From NCBI RefSeq assembly GCF_041928815.1, contig NZ_JBHFEI010000012.1, positions 90,031 through 154,030 on the forward strand: a stretch of DNA of 64,000 bases, read 5' to 3'. The position numbers and the translations under genes are program-made. This document shows, one piece after another, positions 7,557 to 16,289 of the stretch. How positions within the stretch are numbered: position 1 is the first letter of the stretch; every line of letters begins with the position of its first letter. The notes below the pieces were generated by a model. The model had not been told where the DNA came from. It saw nothing but the letters and a program-made list of their open reading frames with translations, and searched no databases. Origin of the DNA: JBHFEI01 sp041928815 (GTDB lineage: Bacteria; Pseudomonadota; Alphaproteobacteria; Rhizobiales; Rhizobiaceae).

Positions 7557-9107
7557 ATGTCGAATGTTGACGCGGCCGCGGCACGGCGGCCGGGAATGGT
7601 CGCTGCCGGCCATCCGGTGCCGCGCGGTGCGCCGATCCTGGAGCTCCGCGGCCTGCAGAAGAAATACGGGACCGTCGAGGCGCTGAAGCCGGCGACCGTC
7701 ACCTTCCTTTCGGGCGAGATCCACGCGATCGTCGGCGAGAACGGCGCCGGGAAATCGACGCTGATCAAGCTCTTGACCGGGGTGATCCGCCGCACGGCCG
7801 GCGAGGTCCTCTGGTGCGGCCAGCCGGTCGCGCTTGCCGATCCGAACGAGGCGATCGCCCGCGGCATCAATGCGGTCCACCAGGAAGTGGTGCTCTGCCC
7901 GCATCTGACGGTGGCGGCGAACATGTTCCTCGGCGACGAGATGGCGTCGGGCGCCGGCATCATGCGCCAGCGTGCCATGACCGACGCGGCGCAGGCGGTG
8001 CTGAACGACCTCGGCTTCAACCTTCCGGCGGCGGCGATGCTCGGCAGTCTGACGATCGGCCAGCAGCAGCTCGTCGCCACCGCCCGCGCGGCGATGCGCG
8101 GCACGCAGTTCCTCATCTTCGACGAGCCGACCGCCTATCTCACCCGGCAGGAATCGGCCCAGCTCTTCCGGCTCATTCGCCGGCTTCAGGCGGACGGCGT
8201 TACCATCGTCTATATCAGCCACCGCATGGAGGAGGTGTTCGAGCTCGCCGACCGCGTCTCGGTGCTGCGTGACGGCACCCATGTCGGCACGCGCAACATT
8301 GCCGAGACCAACGACGCCGAGCTGATCGCGCTGATGATCAACCGCACGATCGAGCAGATCTATCACAAGGAGAAGATCCCGATCGGCGAGACCATCCTGG
8401 AGACGCGCGGCCTGACCGGGCCCGGCTTCGAGGACGTGTCGATCAGGGTGCGCGCCGGCGAGATCGTCGGGCTTTACGGCCTGATCGGCGCCGGCCGCAG
8501 CGAATTCGTCATGGGCCTCTACGGACGGCAGCCGGTCCGCTCCGGCGAGATCCACTGGCAGGGTCGCAGAACCGAGATCGCGAACGAGCGTCAGGCGATG
8601 GACCTCGGCATCGCGCTTGCGCCGGAAAGCCGTCGCGACCAGGGCCTCTGCCTCAACCTGCCGATCGGCCTCAACATCAACCTGCCGGTGTTCGACCGGC
8701 TGACCAGCGGGCTGACGATCAACCGGGGTCGCGAACAGCAGAATGCGGACAAGCAGATCCGCGACCTGAAAATCAAGACGCCGCACCGGCGCGTGCTCGC
8801 CTCGGCCATGTCGGGCGGCAACCAGCAGAAGATCGTCATCGGCAAGTGGCTGAGCCATGGCGCGAAGCTTTTCATCTTCGACGAGCCGACCGTCGGCGTC
8901 GATGTCGGCACCAAGGCGGAGATCTACCGCCTCTTCGCCCGGCTTCTGGAGCAGGGGGCCGGCATCATCCTGATCTCGTCCTATCTGCCCGAGGTCTACG
9001 AGCTGGCCGACCGGCTGCACGTGTTCCGGCAGGGGCGGCTCGTCGCCAGCCATGACTACCATGCGGCCTCGCACGAGGACGTGCTGACGCAGGCGATCGG
9101 CGTGTGA
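7557..9107 (+). CDS. Sugar ABC transporter ATPase with two ABC domains
   Basis: A 516-residue cytoplasmic ATPase of the RbsA/XylG/MglA type. The first domain has Walker A GENGAGKSTL, signature LTIGQQQLVATA and Walker B LIFDEPTAYL. The second has the degenerate P-loop GLIGAGRSEFV, then MSGGNQQKIVIGKWL and LFIFDEPTVGVDVG. This asymmetry is normal for carbohydrate-uptake CUT2 systems. The frame extends to an ATG at 7485, but the ATG at 7557 after GGGGAGG gives the usual N terminus and is preferred. It is 112 bp downstream of the binding protein and 37 bp upstream of the permease, clearly one operon. Confidence 0.9.
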   Translation: MSNVDAAAARRPGMVAAGHPVPRGAPILELRGLQKKYGTVEALKPATVTFLSGEIHAIVGENGAGKSTLIKLLTGVIRRTAGEVLWCGQPVALADPNEAIARGINAVHQEVVLCPHLTVAANMFLGDEMASGAGIMRQRAMTDAAQAVLNDLGFNLPAAAMLGSLTIGQQQLVATARAAMRGTQFLIFDEPTAYLTRQESAQLFRLIRRLQADGVTIVYISHRMEEVFELADRVSVLRDGTHVGTRNIAETNDAELIALMINRTIEQIYHKEKIPIGETILETRGLTGPGFEDVSIRVRAGEIVGLYGLIGAGRSEFVMGLYGRQPVRSGEIHWQGRRTEIANERQAMDLGIALAPESRRDQGLCLNLPIGLNINLPVFDRLTSGLTINRGREQQNADKQIRDLKIKTPHRRVLASAMSGGNQQKIVIGKWLSHGAKLFIFDEPTVGVDVGTKAEIYRLFARLLEQGAGIILISSYLPEVYELADRLHVFRQGRLVASHDYHAASHEDVLTQAIGV

Positions 9108-9144
9108 CTGCAAGAGGGCGACAAGACAATGCGTGGAGGACATG

Positions 9145-10119
9145 ATGAGCGTTGATACCCAGACCGAATCGGCCCCGGTGCCGAAGAAGGGCATGAACAT
9201 CCTGTTCGGCCTGACGCTGCTCGGGCTGCTGCTCTTCCTGTGGCTGCTGCTCGGCCTGTCGACGGCAAGCTTCTGGACCTCGAACAATATCAGCAACCTG
9301 CTCCGCCAGGGGGCGATGACGGCGATCCTGGCGGTCGGCCAGACCTTCGTCATCATCACCGCCGGCATCGACCTGTCGGTCGGCGCGGTCGTCGGCTTCT
9401 CCAGCGTCGCCGTCGCCTGGCTGCTCGCCGCCGGCGTGCCGCTCTGGCTCGCCATGCTGCTGACGCTGCTGATCGGCGTGGCGATCGGCGCCTTCCACGC
9501 CTTCGGCATCGTCCGCATGGGCCTGCCGCCCTTCATCATCACCCTGGCGACGCTCACCTCGCTGCGCGGCATCGGGTTGCTGATCACCAACGGTTCGACG
9601 ATCTCGATCAGCAACGAGGCCTTCACCAACTTCTCGCGCGCCGATTTCCTCGGAATCCCGAGCCTGTTCTGGATGGTGATCGTCGTGGCGGTGCCGGCCT
9701 ATGTCTTCCTGCACCTGAGCCGCTGGGGCCGCTATCTCTTCGCCGTTGGCTCAAACAGCGAGGCGGCCCGGCTCTCCGGCGTCAACGTCAACCGCACCAT
9801 CTACATGGCCTACATCCTGTCGTCGACCTGCGCCGCCTTCGTCGGCCTGCTGCTCGCCTCGCGCATCGGCATCGGCAATGCGACGCAGGCCGAAGGCTGG
9901 GAACTGCAGGCGATCGCCTCCTCGGTCATCGGCGGCACCAGCCTGTTCGGCGCGGTCGGCTCGGTGCACGGACCGCTGCTCGGCGCCTTCATCCTGGCGA
10001 CGATCAACAACGGCGCCAACCTTCTGAACGTCAATTCGTTCTGGCAGCGCATCATCACCGGCGCGCTGATCATCGTCATCGTCTATTTCGACCAGCTCCG
10101 CCGTCGCGGCGCCCGCTGA
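9145..10119 (+). CDS. Sugar ABC transporter permease (RbsC/AraH family)
   Basis: A 324-residue inner-membrane protein with about eight to ten hydrophobic segments. It carries the family signatures QTFVIITAGIDLSVGAVVG and ATLTSLRGIGLLITNG and, near the end, SSVIGGTSLFGAVGSVHG, the loop that contacts the ATPase. Several starts are possible (GTG 9133, ATG 9142, ATG 9145). The ATG at 9145 has the best distance to GGAGGA (9135-9140). With its partners it forms a CUT2 importer, in which the permease works as a dimer. Confidence 0.88.
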   Translation: MSVDTQTESAPVPKKGMNILFGLTLLGLLLFLWLLLGLSTASFWTSNNISNLLRQGAMTAILAVGQTFVIITAGIDLSVGAVVGFSSVAVAWLLAAGVPLWLAMLLTLLIGVAIGAFHAFGIVRMGLPPFIITLATLTSLRGIGLLITNGSTISISNEAFTNFSRADFLGIPSLFWMVIVVAVPAYVFLHLSRWGRYLFAVGSNSEAARLSGVNVNRTIYMAYILSSTCAAFVGLLLASRIGIGNATQAEGWELQAIASSVIGGTSLFGAVGSVHGPLLGAFILATINNGANLLNVNSFWQRIITGALIIVIVYFDQLRRRGAR

Positions 10120-10170
10120 TCGTACCGCCCGCGCCCTTCAACGGGGCGCGGCGTTCCATCTCCTCCCGGA

Positions 10171-11202
10171 ATGATGCCCATGAAAGCCGCACTCTGCCCG
10201 CAGCCGGGCCACCTCACCCTCGTCGACAGACCGGCGCCGGGATCTCCGCCGCCGGGCTGGGTCCGGCTCGCCGTCAGCCATGTCGGCATCTGCGGCACCG
10301 ACTACCACATCTTCGAGGGCAAGCACCCCTTCCTCGAATATCCCCGCGTGATGGGTCACGAACTCTCGGGCACCGTCAGCGAGTCCGGCGAAGGGGTGGC
10401 CATCCGGCCTGGCACGCGGGTGGTCGTCAACCCCTATCTCTCCTGCGGCACCTGCCATGCCTGCCGGCGCGGCAAGCCGAATTGCTGCATCAACATCAAG
10501 GTGCTCGGCGTCCATACCGACGGGGCGCTTTGCGAGGAGATACTCGTTCCGGCGGGCAACCTCTATCCGGCGGACGGCCTGTCGCCGGAGGCGGCCGCGA
10601 CGGTGGAATTCCTGGCGATCGGCGCCCATGCGGTGCGCCGCTCGCAGGCCGAGGCCGGCAGCCGCGCGCTCGTCATCGGCGCCGGCCCGATCGGGCTCGG
10701 CACCGCGCTGTTCTCACGCGTCGCCGGCCACCGGGTGACGCTCCTCGACGCCAGCGCCGAACGGCTCGCCATGGCGGCCGAACGCTTCGGTTTCACCGAG
10801 GGGATCCTCGCGGGCGACTCCGCGCGGGCCGCGGTGCTGGCCGCGACGGAGGATGCCGGCTTCGACGTCGTCTTCGACGCAACCGGCCATGCCGGCTCGA
10901 TGGAGGCGGCCTTTTCCTTCGTCGGCCATGGCGGCACGCTGGTGCTCGTCAGCGTGGTCAAGGACGACATCCGCTTCTCCGACCCGGAATTCCACAAGCG
11001 CGAGATGACGCTGATCGGCAGCCGCAATGCGACGAAGGTGGATTTCGAGCATGTGATGGCGGCGCTGCGTGCCGGGGACGTGCCGGTCGAGGCGCTGGTC
11101 ACCCATCGCACGACGCTCGACGGGCTTCCCGCCGACCTGCCGCGCTGGGCCCATGAAAAGGCCGGGCTGATCAAGGCGATCGTCACCATCAGGGAGAATT
11201 GA
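10171..11202 (+). CDS. Zinc-dependent medium-chain alcohol dehydrogenase
   Basis: A 343-residue MDR-family dehydrogenase. The catalytic zinc site is Cys in GICGTDYH plus His-Glu in MGHELSG. The structural zinc cysteines lie in CGTCHACRRGKPNCC, and the NAD site is VIGAGPIGLG followed by an Asp at the end of beta2 (LLDAS). Sequence style is near L-galactonate-5-, sorbitol- and threonine-type dehydrogenases. Three in-frame ATGs lie at 10171, 10174 and 10180, and translation from 10180 (MKAALCPQPG) is also plausible. It is 51 bp after the permease and probably the last gene of the operon. A role in oxidising a sugar acid carbon is inferred. Confidence 0.8.
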   Translation: MMPMKAALCPQPGHLTLVDRPAPGSPPPGWVRLAVSHVGICGTDYHIFEGKHPFLEYPRVMGHELSGTVSESGEGVAIRPGTRVVVNPYLSCGTCHACRRGKPNCCINIKVLGVHTDGALCEEILVPAGNLYPADGLSPEAAATVEFLAIGAHAVRRSQAEAGSRALVIGAGPIGLGTALFSRVAGHRVTLLDASAERLAMAAERFGFTEGILAGDSARAAVLAATEDAGFDVVFDATGHAGSMEAAFSFVGHGGTLVLVSVVKDDIRFSDPEFHKREMTLIGSRNATKVDFEHVMAALRAGDVPVEALVTHRTTLDGLPADLPRWAHEKAGLIKAIVTIREN

Positions 11203-11352
11203 CACGGGCGCAGGCTTTACGGAATGTCGACGCATTCATGCTTCGATGCGAGGCAAGGCAGACCCGGACGGCGTGAAAGCGTGGCGGCGCGGAACAAACG
11301 TCCCGTCGGCGTCTTAGGGCTTGCCCGGTTCTTCAAGGAGTGAAGGCATTCC

Positions 11353-12627
11353 ATGTTCTATCAGCTCTACGAACTCAATCACGCGATGATGGCGCCCTGG
11401 CGTGCGGCGGCGGACGCGATGCGGCTCGCCTACAGCAATCCCATGAACCCGATGGCCCATACCTATCTGGGCCGCACCGCCGCCGCCGGCCTCGAGGTCT
11501 TCGAGCGGGCGACGCGCCGCTACGGCAAGCCGGAATTCGGCCTCGCCTCGACCATGATCGACAGCGTCACTGTTCCGGTGTCCGAACGGGTGGTCTGGCG
11601 CCAGCCCTTCTGCAACCTCCTTCATTTCGAGCGCTCGCTGCCGCGCGGGCGCGCCGCCGACCCGAAGGTGCTGATCGTCGCGCCGATGTCGGGACACTAC
11701 GCGACGCTGCTGCGCGGAACCGTCGAGGCGCTGCTGCCGACGTCCGACATCTACATCACCGACTGGATCGATGCGCGCATGGTGCCGCTCGCGGAAGGCG
11801 GCTTTGATCTCGACGACTATATCGACTACGTGATCGAGATGATCCGCTTCATCGGGCCGGATACCCATGTGATCGCGGTCTGCCAGCCCGCAGTGCCGGT
11901 ACTTGCCGCCGTCGCGCTGATGGAGACGGACGACGATCCGCTCTCGCCGTCGACGATGACGCTGATGGGCGGGCCGATCGACACGCGCATCAACCCGACG
12001 GCCGTCAACCGGCTGGCCAAGGAACGGCCGATCGACTGGTTCCGCGACAATGTCATCATGCCGGTGCCCTGGCCGCAGCCGGGCTTTATGCGCGAGGTCT
12101 ATCCCGGATTCCTGCAGCTTTCCGGCTTCATGTCGATGAACCTCGACCGGCACCTAATCGCCCATAAGGAGTTCTTCGCCCATCTGGTCAAGAACGATGG
12201 CGACGCCGCCGAGAAGCACCGCGACTTCTACGACGAGTACCTGGCGGTGATGGACCTGACGGCGGAATTCTATCTGCAGACCGTGCGCACCGTCTTCATG
12301 GACCATGCCCTGCCGAAGGGCGAGATGATGCATCGCGACCGCCGTGTCGATACGACGGCGATCCGCAAGGTGGCGCTGCTGACCGTCGAGGGCGAGAACG
12401 ACGACATTTCCGGTGTCGGCCAGACCGAGGCGGCGCAGACGATCTGCACCGGCATCCCCGACGCGATGCGCCTGCATTACGTCCAGCCCGATGTCGGCCA
12501 CTACGGTGTCTTCAACGGTTCGCGTTTCCGGCGCGAGATCGCGCCGCGCATCGCCGCCTTCCAGCGCGCCCACCAGCGCCGTAACCGGCCGGTCAAGGGC
12601 GTCATCAGGGGCGGGCGGGCCGGCTGA
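11353..12627 (+). CDS. phaZ: Intracellular polyhydroxyalkanoate depolymerase
   Basis: A 424-residue protein matching the intracellular PhaZ family, which hydrolyses stored poly-3-hydroxybutyrate granules. It has the typical start MFYQLYELNHAMMAPWRA. The nucleophile elbow holds Cys instead of Ser (AVCQPAVP, Cys near residue 177), as known for this family. IVAPMSGHYATLLRG and a C-terminal VGHYGVFNGSRFR supply the catalytic His region. There is no signal peptide, consistent with a cytoplasmic granule enzyme. It is 150 bp from the upstream dehydrogenase and probably separately transcribed. Confidence 0.9.
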   Translation: MFYQLYELNHAMMAPWRAAADAMRLAYSNPMNPMAHTYLGRTAAAGLEVFERATRRYGKPEFGLASTMIDSVTVPVSERVVWRQPFCNLLHFERSLPRGRAADPKVLIVAPMSGHYATLLRGTVEALLPTSDIYITDWIDARMVPLAEGGFDLDDYIDYVIEMIRFIGPDTHVIAVCQPAVPVLAAVALMETDDDPLSPSTMTLMGGPIDTRINPTAVNRLAKERPIDWFRDNVIMPVPWPQPGFMREVYPGFLQLSGFMSMNLDRHLIAHKEFFAHLVKNDGDAAEKHRDFYDEYLAVMDLTAEFYLQTVRTVFMDHALPKGEMMHRDRRVDTTAIRKVALLTVEGENDDISGVGQTEAAQTICTGIPDAMRLHYVQPDVGHYGVFNGSRFRREIAPRIAAFQRAHQRRNRPVKGVIRGGRAG

Positions 12628-12770
12628 CTGGAACCTCCAGATTTTCCTGATTGCAAACAATTGCTTGCAGGATTGACTGGAGATTGTTCTTGTAGTTCGT
12701 CCCGGCATTTCCCACATCGAGGGCATGAGGCCGCATGTGGCGGCCTCTGCAACACGAGGTGAAAGCCACC

Positions 12771-13211
12771 ATGCATCAAAATGCATTGATTCGACCCGAC
12801 TGGACGCCGGCGACCATTGCACTGATGGTTCTGGGTTTCGTCGTCTTCTGGCCGCTCGGCCTGGCCGTCCTCGCCTATATCCTCTTCGGCGAGCGGCTCA
12901 AATCGTTCAAGCGCGAGGCGAACAACGTCATGGACAGCACATTCGCATCCTTCCGCGGCTTTGGCCGTGGCCGCCGCCCTTCCTGGCGCACCGGATCCGC
13001 AGACACCGGCAACGTCGCCTTTGACGACTGGCGCCAGGCGGAACTTCAGCGCCTCGACGAGGAGCGCCGCAAGCTGGACGAGATGCGCGAGGAGTTCGAC
13101 GCCTATGTCCGCGAACTGCGCCGGGCGAAGGACCAGGACGAATTCGATCGCTTCATGCGCGAGCGCCGGACCTCCGGCACGGACGGTCCCGCCGGTTATC
13201 CGGCCGTCTGA
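12771..13211 (+). CDS. DUF2852 small membrane protein
   Basis: A 146-residue protein of the alphaproteobacterial DUF2852 family, function unknown. It has one N-terminal membrane segment (about residues 16-36, ALMVLGFVVFWPLGLAVLAY). A Gly/Arg-rich linker follows, then a long charged amphipathic helix (about 85-135) rich in Glu/Arg that looks like a coiled coil facing the cytoplasm. The ATG at 12771 is preferred over upstream in-frame starts because AGGTGA lies just before it. A strong terminator follows at 13236. Confidence 0.8.
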   Translation: MHQNALIRPDWTPATIALMVLGFVVFWPLGLAVLAYILFGERLKSFKREANNVMDSTFASFRGFGRGRRPSWRTGSADTGNVAFDDWRQAELQRLDEERRKLDEMREEFDAYVRELRRAKDQDEFDRFMRERRTSGTDGPAGYPAV

Positions 13212-13235
13212 CGCAACGTGCGACGATACGCCCTC

Positions 13236-13267
13236 GGCCGGCCCATCACAGCATGGGCCGGCCTTTT
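13236..13267 (+). terminator. Rho-independent terminator after the DUF2852 gene
   Basis: Perfect 11-bp arms GGCCGGCCCAT (13236-13246) and ATGGGCCGGCC (13253-13263) enclose a 6-nt loop and are followed by TTTT. Confidence 0.85.
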
Positions 13268-13310
13268 CACGTCTGCTGCCGCGCGGCGGCGAATCGGCTA
13301 ATCAGGATCC

Positions 13311-14072
13311 ATGATCTCGCTTCTTCGCAAACCGCGCCGAAAGCCGCGTGCGCCGGCGCCGCCGGTGATGCGCCTTCTGACCGTGGAGGGCAGGCCGATC
13401 CCGCTGACGATCCGCGAGCACGCGCAGTCGACGCGCATGACGCTGCGCATCGAGCCGGGCGGCCGGGCTCTGAAGATGACGGTGCCGATCGGCCTCGCGC
13501 AGCGCGAGGTGAACGCGTTCCTCGACCGCCACCATGGCTGGCTCGCCACGAAGCTTTCCCGCTTTGCCGACGACCGGCCGCTGGCGGAGGGATCGACCAT
13601 CCTCCTTCGCGGTGTAGCGCATCGTGTGGTGCGCACCGGCAGGCTGCGTGGCCTGACGGAAAGCGCGGTGGAGGAGGGGGAAGCGGTGCTGAAGGTCGGC
13701 GGCGCGCCGGAACATCTGCGCCGGCGGATCGCGGATTTCCTCAAAAAAGAGGCAAGGCGTGATTTCGAGGCACGCGTTGCCGTTCATGCACCGAAGGTCG
13801 GGCGCCGGGTCGCGTCGATCTCGATCAAGGATACGCGCAGCCGCTGGGGCTCCTGTTCAGCCGAGGGTGCGCTGAGCTTCTCATGGCGCATCGTGATGGC
13901 GCCGCCGATGGTGCTTGACTATCTCGCGGCCCATGAGGTGGCGCATCTGCGCGAGATGAACCATGGACCGCGCTTCTGGGCGCTCTGCCGCAGCCTTCAC
14001 CCCGCCATGGACGAGGCGCAGGCTTGGCTGAAGCGTCATGGGACGCTTCTGCATGCCATTGATTTCACGTGA
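13311..14072 (+). CDS. YgjP-like (DUF45/SprT-type) metallopeptidase-domain protein
   Basis: A 253-residue protein of the YgjP/DUF45 family. Its zinc motif is AHEVAHLREMNHGPRFW (HExxH followed by His), near residues 206-222. Before it comes DTRSRWGSCSAEG, the family signature with a conserved Trp-Gly-Ser-Cys. The N-terminal 100 residues are beta-rich and basic. Related genes are often near restriction systems or phosphatases, but here the neighbours are housekeeping. Cytoplasmic metallopeptidase activity is predicted from the fold, and no substrate is known. It is convergent with the Pmp3-like gene, with 7 bp between stops. Confidence 0.82.
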   Translation: MISLLRKPRRKPRAPAPPVMRLLTVEGRPIPLTIREHAQSTRMTLRIEPGGRALKMTVPIGLAQREVNAFLDRHHGWLATKLSRFADDRPLAEGSTILLRGVAHRVVRTGRLRGLTESAVEEGEAVLKVGGAPEHLRRRIADFLKKEARRDFEARVAVHAPKVGRRVASISIKDTRSRWGSCSAEGALSFSWRIVMAPPMVLDYLAAHEVAHLREMNHGPRFWALCRSLHPAMDEAQAWLKRHGTLLHAIDFT

Positions 14073-14079
14073 AACACCT

Positions 14080-14280
14080 TCAGCGCAGCGACCGGCCGCC
14101 GATCGCGTCGCGGATCTTCCGGTCGGTCTTGTACTGGCTGAGCGCATAGACGGACCAGATCGCCGCCGGAATCCAGCCGATCAGCGTTACCTGCAGGATC
14201 AGGCAGATGATGCCGGCGAAAGGCCTGCCGATGGTGAAGAATTGCAGCCAGGGAAGAAGCAGCGCAAGCAGAAGGCGCAT
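14080..14280 (-). CDS. YqaE/Pmp3 family membrane protein
   Basis: A 66-residue protein with two hydrophobic segments, about residues 3-22 and 24-46. It carries the family signature around GIICLILQVTLIGWIPAAIW, followed by a short basic tail (QYKTDRKIRD). Pmp3/YqaE proteins sit in the cytoplasmic membrane and are linked to stress and ion homeostasis in other organisms. The role here is not known. The ATG at 14280 follows a GAGG ribosome site. It is transcribed away from trpF. Confidence 0.85.
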   Translation of the reverse strand: MRLLLALLLPWLQFFTIGRPFAGIICLILQVTLIGWIPAAIWSVYALSQYKTDRKIRDAIGGRSLR

Positions 14281-14393
14281 CCGGTCGTACCTCGCGAAAT
14301 CATCTCTCTTTCGGGGAGATATGGGGCGTCGATCGGCCGGCGCAAGGCGCTTTTCGGCTCGACTTCACCGCCGTTTCATGCGAGGTCGCAAGA

Positions 14394-15068
14394 ATGAGGA
14401 CGGACGTGAAAATCTGCGGGCTGAAGACGCGGGAAGCGGTCGAGACGGCGGTCTCGCTCGGCGCGAGCCACACCGGTTTCATCTTCTTTCCGAAGAGCCC
14501 GCGCCATATCGAGCCGGACGATGCCGGTGCGATCGCCGCGGCCGCACGCGGCCGGGCGAAGATCGTCGCCGTCACCGTCGACGCCGACAATGACGCGCTC
14601 GACGAGATCGTCTCCGGCCTTTCGCCCGACATGCTGCAATTGCACGGATCCGAAAGCCCCGACCGCGTTTTGACCATAAAGGCCGTCTACGGCCTGCCGG
14701 TGATCAAGGCCCTGTCCGTCAGCGATTCGGGCGATCTGAAGCGGATCGACGCCTATCTCGGAATTGCCGACCGGTTTCTCTTCGACGCCAAGCCGCCGAA
14801 GGGCGCGGATCTGCCCGGCGGCAACGGTGTCGCCTTCGACTGGCGGCTCTTGGCCGCGCTTGACGAAGGCGTCGATTACATGCTTTCCGGTGGCTTGAAC
14901 GCCGGCAATATCGCCGAGGCGCTGGCCTTGACGCGGGCGAGGGCGGTGGACATCTCGTCCGGCGTCGAATCCGCCCCCGGCGTCAAGGATCCGGCATTGA
15001 TGCGGGATTTCTTCGCCGCGCTCCGCAGGGCGGAAGCGGCGATCGACACGACAGGGGATGAGCGGTGA
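14394..15068 (+). CDS. trpF: Phosphoribosylanthranilate isomerase
   Basis: A 224-residue TIM barrel catalysing the Amadori rearrangement of N-(5'-phosphoribosyl)anthranilate to CdRP, the third tryptophan-specific step. The catalytic Cys is in VKICGLKTRE at the N terminus. Other signatures are LGASHTGFIFFPKSPRH, DMLQLHGSESP, the late Asp in FLFDAKPP and the phosphate loop LSGGLNAGNIAEAL. It is first in trpF-trpB-trpA. Its TGA overlaps the GTG of trpB, so the two are translationally coupled. Confidence 0.97.
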   Translation: MRTDVKICGLKTREAVETAVSLGASHTGFIFFPKSPRHIEPDDAGAIAAAARGRAKIVAVTVDADNDALDEIVSGLSPDMLQLHGSESPDRVLTIKAVYGLPVIKALSVSDSGDLKRIDAYLGIADRFLFDAKPPKGADLPGGNGVAFDWRLLAALDEGVDYMLSGGLNAGNIAEALALTRARAVDISSGVESAPGVKDPALMRDFFAALRRAEAAIDTTGDER

Positions 15069-16285
15069 ACCAGGCGCCAAAACTGAATTCCTTCCGTGAA
15101 GGTCCGGACGAGGACGGCCGTTTCGGCATTTTCGGCGGCCGCTTCGTCGCGGAAACCCTGATGCCGCTGATCCTCGATCTCGAGGACAAGTGGAACGCGG
15201 CGAAGACCGATCCGCTGTTCCGCGCCGAACTCGAACATCTCAACACCCATTACACCGGCCGGCCGAGCCCGCTCTACTTCGCCGAGCGGCTGACGGCCGA
15301 ACTCGGCGGCGCGAAGATCTATTTCAAGCGCGACGAGCTGAACCACACCGGCTCGCACAAGATCAACAACTGCCTCGGCCAGATCCTGCTGGCGAAGCGC
15401 ATGGGCAAGACGCGCATCATCGCCGAGACCGGGGCAGGCCAGCATGGCGTCGCTTCCGCGACCGTCGCCGCCCGCTTCGGCCTGCCCTGCGTCGTCTACA
15501 TGGGCGCGACCGACGTCGAGCGGCAGGCACCGAACGTCTTCCGCATGAAGCTGCTCGGCGCCGAGGTAAAGCCGGTAACGGCAGGCCAGGGCACGCTGAA
15601 GGACGCGATGAACGAGGCGCTGCGCGACTGGGTTACCAATGTCGACGACACCTATTACATGATCGGCACGGCCGCGGGGCCGCATCCCTATCCGGAGATG
15701 GTGCGCGAATTCCAGTCGATCATCGGCAAGGAAGCGCGTGAACAGATTCTCGCGGCCGAGGGACGGCTGCCGGATCTGATCATCGCCGCCGTCGGCGGCG
15801 GCTCCAATGCCATCGGCCTCTTCCATCCCTTCCTCGACGACGAGAGCGTGAGGATCGTCGGCGTCGAGGCGGGCGGCAAGGGGCTCGACGGCGAGGAACA
15901 CTGCGCCTCGCTGACGGCCGGTTCCCCCGGCGTGCTGCATGGCAACCGCACCTATCTGCTGCAGGATGGCGACGGCCAGATCAAGGAAGGTCACTCGATC
16001 TCGGCCGGTCTCGATTATCCGGGCATCGGTCCGGAGCATTCCTGGCTGAAGGATGCGGGCCGCGTCGACTATGTGCCGATCAGGGACGACGAGGCGCTCG
16101 CCGCCTTCCAGACCCTGACCCGCGTCGAGGGCATCATCCCGGCGCTGGAGCCCAGCCATGCGCTGGCCGAGGTGATCAAGCGCGCGCCGACCATGGGCAA
16201 GGACCAGATCATCATCATGAATCTCTGCGGCCGCGGCGACAAGGATATCTTCACCGTCGGCAAAATTCTCGGAATGGGGCTCTGA
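15065..16285 (+). CDS. trpB: Tryptophan synthase beta chain
   Basis: A 406-residue PLP enzyme that condenses indole with serine. The PLP lysine is Lys99 in NHTGSHKINN, and the phosphate-binding loop is AAVGGGSNAIGLF. GAGQHGVASA and the C-terminal MNLCGRGDKD are family signatures. Translation starts at GTG 15065, which overlaps the trpF stop by three bases. It partners with TrpA, encoded 4 bp downstream. Confidence 0.98.
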   Translation: MNQAPKLNSFREGPDEDGRFGIFGGRFVAETLMPLILDLEDKWNAAKTDPLFRAELEHLNTHYTGRPSPLYFAERLTAELGGAKIYFKRDELNHTGSHKINNCLGQILLAKRMGKTRIIAETGAGQHGVASATVAARFGLPCVVYMGATDVERQAPNVFRMKLLGAEVKPVTAGQGTLKDAMNEALRDWVTNVDDTYYMIGTAAGPHPYPEMVREFQSIIGKEAREQILAAEGRLPDLIIAAVGGGSNAIGLFHPFLDDESVRIVGVEAGGKGLDGEEHCASLTAGSPGVLHGNRTYLLQDGDGQIKEGHSISAGLDYPGIGPEHSWLKDAGRVDYVPIRDDEALAAFQTLTRVEGIIPALEPSHALAEVIKRAPTMGKDQIIIMNLCGRGDKDIFTVGKILGMGL

Positions 16286-16289
16286 ACCG

